Shown here: in pieces, positions 57,959-64,000 of the stretch
Numbering within the stretch: the first letter of the stretch is position 1
Layout: the number at the start of each line of letters is the position of its first letter
NCBI GenBank assembly: GCA_922989275.2
Contig: OV277866.1
Coordinates: 74,932,328 to 74,996,327 of the forward strand
DNA: 64,000 bases
Direction of reading: 5' to 3'
Source: Gari tellinella
Taxonomy: Eukaryota > Mollusca > Bivalvia > Cardiida > Psammobiidae
Program-made: the position numbers and the translations under genes
The notes under the pieces: model-generated
What the model saw: the letters and a program-made list of their open reading frames with translations, nothing else
Told to the model about the DNA's origin: nothing
Database searches by the model: none

Positions 57959-58960
57959 TATTACCGTTACATGTTGTATTTGGATTCGGGGTCATTTCCT
58001 ATTGAAATTGAAGTTCAGCCAATATATGTACAGAGATAACGCTGCTCAAACTTTGCCATTATTTGACATTTTCGAGTCCAGTAAATGGTGAAAGAGAATT
58101 ATTCAATTGTGTTCCATGTTCTGCTGTTGTGCTCAATCCTATCGTATTTTCTTGTTTTATCTACCTGCTAGTCATTATACATGTAAACATAACGTGATAG
58201 GACGAGCTATTTTAACATTGGTCGAAGGTTTATTAACTTTCTTTTTTATTTCCGATACGTTTTGTGACAGGTCCGTGTATATATACACGTGTTACCCGGC
58301 GTCTGATCTGGCTCCAACCTGTTTGGAATGGAAATAACAGTTTGAGTATATAAATGCTTTTATAGGAGCTTTTGGTTTTCTGCAACCTTGATTTTAGTAG
58401 TCACCTGTATTTTATACAAGCAGTTAGCTTTCGTTTAAGTGGTCGAAATAGAGACAGTTTCAGATAAGCTAATTGCGCCCATAATTAGAGTGAACCTTAA
58501 CCACCAAATTTTCAAAATGCGGTAACCTTATCCATTCGAGCATCAACTCAGTACACGAAAAACACTTGTCACCATCTTGATTTTGATCAAAGCAATATGA
58601 AATTCATAGGATGGACAGAATCTTTTCTTGATTTACCTTCGACACTGTTGAATTAACGGAAGTTTGTCATATATCGGAGATATTCAGTCGCAAAGAAACA
58701 AAATTGGTGTGTTGGTATATTTATTCACATTGATTCACTGATTTAATGCACCATTCTAGATGCTGTTGGGAAATTATTACAGCAACATGTTCGGCAAACA
58801 TTGCTTTTTTACGGCTGCATACAAAGAAGTGCCGATCTTGTGAAAGAAGGAGTGTTTTGGAACAAAATATAAACTCATAAATCGGCTATCGCTGCGAGAG
58901 GTAACCACAACTTTATCGATGCGGTAACCATAACCGATTGGACGGTGTGTTAATTAAGAA
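57959..58960. other. Non-coding DNA with a MITE relic
   Basis: GTTACCCGGCGTCTGATC near 58290 is half of the common hairpin. A pair of GCGGTAACC words lie near 58520 and 58920. No gene was seen. Confidence 0.45.
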
Positions 58961-59123
58961 ATAATCTATCTTCTACCGTTGTGAAACGGTATTTTACAAC
59001 GGTTGGGAGTTGTGATGCGCAGGAATTGTCCACGAAGGCCAAAGGCCTGAGTGGTAAATTCTTGCGAATCACAACGACCAGCCGTTGTAAAATACCGTTT
59101 CACAATGGTAGAACATAGATTGT
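58961..59123. mobile_element. Foldback element with CCGTTGTGAAACGGTATTTT arms
   Basis: The left arm (ATCTATCTTCTACCGTTGTG onward) is mirrored up to 59123, with a loop around CCACGAAGGCCAAAGGCCTG. The stem is about 60 bp. Confidence 0.8.
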
Positions 59124-59517
59124 TTCGATCTAACATGGCCAGATTTAAAGAAATTAATTAGAAAGGAAATCAAATATTTCAAACTTATTTCCTCAGCGGA
59201 TGCAGTTGTTCGACCGAATAACTACTCCCGCGGCTTTTACAAGAATCTAACACCCAACAGCGAGTTACGTACAGCAGAGAATAATTCGCACACACAATAC
59301 ACATATATGCCGACTCACCATCTGGCAGAGAACAAACATAACATGAAACACAACAGAAAGAATGGGGAAATTACAGTAGCATGACTGGTTAAAAGTATAT
59401 GGACTTTACGTAACACGTCACGTCATTTAACCGCGGGAGGCGCGGGGTAGGGAAGAGCGTTGTAAAACGCCCCAGGTATACCACGATGAGCTCTTTTATA
59501 GTGACCAAAACGCGTGT

Positions 59518-59650
59518 CTTGTTAGAATTGCTATTTAACAAGGGTTGGGAGTTGTGAGGGCCGAAACCCTGAATGGTCATTTCCTGTGCATCGCAACGAC
59601 CAACTGTTGTTAAATAGCTGATTAACAAAGGTTGAACATAAATTATTTGG
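59518..59650. mobile_element. Foldback element related to 58961
   Basis: The arms AAGGGTTGGGAGTTGTGA and TCGCAACGACCAACTGTT and the flanking CTATTTAACA / TGTTAAATAG show the same plan and share GGTTGGGAGTTGTGA with the preceding foldback. Confidence 0.7.
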
Positions 59651-60902
59651 ATTCTGACATTACAAACAAGGGTCTAACCTGGTCTACACTGGTTCTTTTT
59701 AGTAATAAATGGGAACAATTGCATCGGACAATTTTCTCAACGAGTGTCTACATATAGTAGGAACGCCCTTCTATTGCTGTTCCATTCTACTCATTCGAAA
59801 AACGTCATACTTAATAACATTAGATATTTTCTAGCTTTGTTCTGAACAAAGGTGGGCGCTAAAAGCAGGTTGAAAGAAAAGCAGAATGTGTCTTAAGGTG
59901 CATTATCCTCTACTGTTTGCCTGCTTAAGCTATCATCTGGTAGGAAATATTACGCCACATGCCTTTCATTTAGGGCTAGCAGAGGAAGAGCCTGCATAAC
60001 GGACTATTTTCATAGCGTTTATTAATCGTACTAGACATTCCACGGTGAAGTTGTTATTTGTCCATAGAGACGTATTCACGTGCCATGTAAGAATAGATGC
60101 GTTTTGGCCAGGGTTTACAATTTGAGTCATTACGTGTATACTTACAATGAAACTTTCACATAATTTCAGTCAAACACCACTGTTGACACATGGAAGCACA
60201 TGGCTGTCCATTAAATCATTCACAGCAGTAATGTCAACCTGCATGGTTTCAGTGACAATTATATGTGATGTTAAACCAACTAATTGACATCGTTGAAAAA
60301 ATATTGACTTGTGTGATACATTTTTACATTATAAAGAAAAAAATAACGTAAATGTAGATTTCAAGAAAATGCCTAAGTAACGCAAATTTTTGAAGGACCT
60401 TCGAATGCTTACTCGTGCAGAAAATTTTTCATTCGACTTTCCGACGAAAATATGTTGAGCAACTTGCGTCATCTTGGGTCCGTCGTACGAAACGTCGTAC
60501 GATAAAAACGGTCGTAAGTCAACATTTTAAAATATATTTATTTTCTTATTTCTTCATCTTATCCTGTATTGTGACATCACTTTCGACTCGACTTTTCGAG
60601 ACGATTCCAAAGAAATGTTACAAGATATGATAAGATGGAGAAATACATTATAATTGAGATTTTTTATAAGCTAACCAACAGTTACAATAGTTGTCGTAAG
60701 ACGGGCCCCTGGTCATATGCGTCTACGTCAGCGTCTAGATATATGTGTCTGCGCTGCGTAAGGATTCCGGTTATGTATGATTTTTGGATAAGTTTTTAGT
60801 AAGACTACATTTTATACAAACTATCACATATACCCATTTGGAACGTGGAATACTTGTACAGTATCAAGAAGGCAACGAATAATCTCAAGACAGGTACATG
60901 TA
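59651..60902. other. Non-coding DNA with a decayed TTAACC-type hairpin
   Basis: GCTAAAAGCAGGTTGAAAG and a degraded mirror lie near 59858-59932. The remainder, including short frames at 60.4-60.6 kb, has no recognised coding content. Confidence 0.45.
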
Positions 60903-61148
60903 CAGTGGAAAATCTGTTATTCTTTCCCGTTTAAACGAAACGAAACGCAAACGCAAAGTACTAAAACGTAGGAAAGTACAACTTTTTGACAATTCTGATA
61001 ATTCATGTTTATCTTGGTGGCAAACTCTTTGGAGCCTGATCAGACGCCGGGTTACCCGGCGTCTGATCTGGCTCCAAACTGTTTGCAAAAGAAATAAAAG
61101 TTTTAGCGTAAACGCGTTTATTGGGAAAGAATAACAGTTTCTCCACTG
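60903..61148. mobile_element. CAGTGGAGAA-family MITE, 246 bp copy 3
   Basis: CAGTGGAAAATCTGTTATTC and AATAACAGTTTCTCCACTG bound a unit of the same length as those at 41215 and 43150, with the same hairpin (61019-61087). The left TA is present; the right flank is TG. Confidence 0.88.
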
Positions 61149-62504
61149 TGACTTAACGATTTGTCATTGACAGTCACCTGTCATTAAACACTCTATGCTG
61201 GGTGATAAATTGGTGAATATTACTGTATGACACACTGACGGTATCTGTTTTAAAAAATATATTAATCCCATCACTGCTATGGTGTTACATGTATCTGCTT
61301 GAAATAATTGTCGTCTGCTTATATTTTCAAATTGTTTTTGGCAAATTGACAAAAGTTTGATCGTAATTATTAATAAAGAAATATGTTCATTCCTGGTAAA
61401 CCTATAAACCAATCAACTGCATGTGTAGTCTACTTTTAGTTCAAAATTTCAATTTTTATTTATGTTGACTTAAAAATATTGAAATTAGTTTCGGATCTTG
61501 ATCAGACGCAAAAAACGCGATATGACTGAGAAAAACAGCAAACAACAATTTTAAGCTGACGATATTGCAGGAGTGAATGTGTTGGATATAATTGTATTGA
61601 AGAGGAAAAGTCAGCAAGCAGTGTTGCAAGGAAGTAACCGTTCTTCGTAGGTCCGTTGTAGGGAGGGAGCACTGTAATTTTCATCGCGAGGTTGCAATAG
61701 AGTAAATGGATATGTTACAGAATACTCAATAAGTCTGACCATTCTAAGCTGTAGCTTTCTTAAATAATTAAAAATGAGTTTCACTCACTTTATAATGTCG
61801 ATAGGTCCACTTTACAAGTTAAAAACCATTCAAATCTTGATCAGACGCCCGAATAACTAGGTGTCATATTATGATCCTAGCTATAGTACAATTTCTTAAA
61901 ATGAAAAGGTTCAAAGGGGTAAAACTAATTAATGCTTCATGAATAAATATCTCATCGCTTTGTCAAGAACTATCCCTTAGGGACAGACGAGAATTAGCCC
62001 ATTCCTTGTCATAATATCGTTGTACTTAAACTGACGTCAGCTTTGATCTCTCGGCTATTAGACTTTACGCAATTTTACAAAAGCAACAAGGATGTTAGTG
62101 TCCGACATGTTATAGTCTAATTAGGTCCTGAGTTTAATTCCGGCTATTCTAGATTCAAACAGATGTTAAATGTCAGTGTATTATCCACTGACCCTGGCTA
62201 AGTGCAAACTAGATTAATTTCAATCCCCGCAAAAATACGTTAAATCCCTAACACTACATTTAATGATACTCGAAACATTCTACTTTAAATTGAACCATCA
62301 TTTTCTGTAACAAGATTCCCGTCGATAAGATGTTTTGCATGTATACCAGCACCTGTATGTGTAGCATTGACACTAAATTAGAAATTTCGTTCCCTATGTT
62401 TTGTTATCTAGATCCAGTATAATACAATAATTATGTTAGCAAGATAGAAACAGAAATAAATGCATCATCTGGAGAGGCGATACGCGACAATTATCACTTG
62501 TTCC
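61149..62504. other. Non-coding DNA with MITE fragments
   Basis: A right MITE end (GGTCCGTTGTAGGGAGGGAG) lies near 61650-61673, and hairpin halves (GATCAGACGC) near 61500 and 61840. No gene is recognised. Confidence 0.45.
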
Positions 62505-62710
62505 TTAACCATTTCACTCTCAATAACATTTAAAATTGCTTTGAAAACAGCTTGGATCCTGGTCAGACGCCGCGTAATGCGGCGTCTGATCAGAATCCAA
62601 ACTGTTTGACACTCGTTTTTGAAATTCCGTTCGTCATACTGCCTTATTCTTAACAATGAAACGATATTGCAGACATCAAAATTAAAGCAGAAGAACGGTT
62701 AGGGGGTAAA
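62505..62710. mobile_element. TTAACC-ended MITE with GATCAGACGCC hairpin
   Basis: TTAACCATTTCACTCTCAAT at the left and GGTTAGGGGGTAAAA at the right; the hairpin at 62548-62612 has GACGCCGCGTAATGCGGCG at its tip. Same family as 42099-42307. Confidence 0.7.
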
Positions 62711-63171
62711 AATCTCACGAACAATTTGGCAGTGAAAGGATTAAGAGTGAGGACCTTTAAAGAGATCAGACAAATATCGGTACCCAAATTATGGTTCGGA
62801 TCGGCTCGACAGCTGACGAGAATGGTCGATCGTTTTCGTACCGGTATTGACCGATTTTGACCCAATCTTATCAAGTGTCCTCAACCTTAAATACATCATA
62901 ACTAAAGGCTTCATATCTCCTAGCTATACAGTTGGAAATACGTCATAACTTCTTGTTTAAATTCCCCATAGCCTGTTGCTAGCATTGGAGATAAGTGACC
63001 GCTAAAAATAGGTGGCAAATAAAGAGTAATACGCTTTAAAGAGGCTCGCAACCGGATCAAGCATTAAAAATAGTAATTTGTAAATATATGTCAAATGCTT
63101 ATATAAATGGGTAACATTTAGTTTAGGATAATAAATTCTGTTAAAAAATGCATTTCAAAAAAAAAAAAGAA
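62711..63171. other. Non-coding DNA
   Basis: Part of a TTAACC-type relic lies near 62985-63060. It ends in a 12-base A run that is the likely terminator side of the tRNA-like sequence. Confidence 0.45.
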
Positions 63172-63264
63172 GAGGCTCTGGTGGGATTCGAACCCGTGAC
63201 CATCCATGCGGAGACAAAAATAAAAAATGAGGCATCGCCTTTACGCCCTCAGCTACGGACGCTC
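63172..63264 (-). tRNA. Degenerate tRNA-like sequence (Ser/Leu-type or SINE head)
   Basis: On the minus strand, TAGCTGAGGGCG (A-box region) and an exact B box GGTTCGAATCC lie about 50 bases apart. GTAAAGGCGATGCC after the A box recalls tRNA-Ser. The acceptor ends pair at only 5 of 7 positions and the T stem at 3 of 5; the anticodon region is distorted by a T-rich stretch. A T run follows as a polymerase III terminator. It is more likely a tRNA pseudogene or SINE head than a working tRNA. Confidence 0.4.
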
Positions 63265-64000
63265 TCTATATATATGGTAGCGAATTAACGTACTTCAATG
63301 ATAGCTATTAATAGAACATTATTCGGCTCGGGTTTATGTCTGAACCCGTGTAGAGAAGCAACAACAACAACTATACCGTTAGCTAACGCTATGGAAAAAA
63401 CGATGGAAAATATCTAAAAAACTAAGATTCGGTGACGATTCTTGAGACGTTGTTTGGGACTGATCATATTTTTTTAATGTCAAAAGCCAAATAATGCCAC
63501 AAATTTGCTTTTATTTGAGTATTTTATTTTATTTTGACAAGAACACCATCGGTTGCGAGTCCCTTTGGCGCAATATGGTTTACATTCATCCTGCTTTAAG
63601 CTACATTATTTTAGGGCATACATGTACATGTAGCAACTATTTCTCGAAAGCGTGGTAATTACTTACACAAAACGTAAACGCAATCCTATCAATATACAGA
63701 AAACGATACGATTGTAAATGGTATTCTGTTGTATGAGCTACAACTATTTTAGAACCCGTTCAAACGCCGAGCTACTCGGCCTCTTATCTGGTTTTGGACC
63801 AGTATTGCTTTTGTCGCGTGCACGTGCCCACTCTGTATATGTAGTTGTTTATGAGATTTGTTTGAACAAATTTGTTACGCCAGCAGTCATTTGTCTTGGA
63901 AACCAATTGTTGGAGAAATCAAACGGAAGTGTTCAGTAGATAATGTATTACGTTGTTTCTAGTTGAAAGCAGTCATTACGAATGTTATATATCACGTACA
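63265..64000. other. Non-coding DNA
   Basis: A short (AAC)n tract lies at 63358-63370, and a decayed hairpin (AAACGCCGAGCTACTCGGCC) at about 63758-63782. The 73-codon frame from 63718 overlaps it and is not called a gene. Confidence 0.45.

Noticed and set aside
17802..64000. Search for further cadherin exons
   Set aside because: No acceptor followed by a DxND linker or EC blocks was found by eye. Short exons could have been missed.

Overview
The window is animal nuclear DNA: AT-rich, spliced, and made mostly of transposable elements. Nothing looks like bacterial gene organisation. The repeat families (satellites full of TGACCTTGACC, many short hairpin-bearing TIR elements, CR1/jockey-like LINEs with TTGAATTGAA-type 3' ends) suggest a marine mollusc, probably a bivalve. 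That assignment is inference from pattern, not from a search.

The only host gene recognised is a cadherin-type gene on the plus strand. Three phase-compatible exons (3183-3307, 4442-4519, 17646-17801) join into one almost complete extracellular cadherin (EC) repeat. No start, stop, membrane segment or further exon was found, so the rest of the window may be a continuing intron or flanking DNA.

Layout. 1-3.2 kb: flanking or intronic DNA with small repeats. 3.2-17.8 kb: the cadherin exons; the 13 kb second intron holds a decayed LINE (minus), several MITEs, a plus-strand LINE whose ORF1 opens with a 2A-like ribosome-skipping motif, the 5' part of a second LINE, and a 2.6 kb satellite rich in nuclear-receptor half-sites. 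18.0-18.8 kb: a broken Penelope-like element with a GIY-YIG endonuclease (minus). 19.7-19.9 kb: the C-terminus of a Tc1/mariner transposase. 19.9-30.3 kb: a composite element with A1-X-B1A2-Y-(...)-B2 arrangement, in which 3.2 kb is duplicated in tandem; the A repeat carries a TATA box followed by a pyrimidine-rich start like that of TOP mRNAs. 30.3-44.6 kb: no gene seen; many MITEs that share a hairpin core. 44.6-50.5 kb: a repeat element split by a 5.2 kb LINE with an uninterrupted 1,076-codon reading frame. 50.5-64 kb: more MITEs, foldbacks, a CG-palindromic TIR element and a degenerate tRNA-like sequence.

The elements do not form a pathway. The story is one of nested insertion, with repeats sitting directly beside cadherin splice sites. 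The most promising subject for a closer look is the 10.4 kb composite element at 19923-30294.
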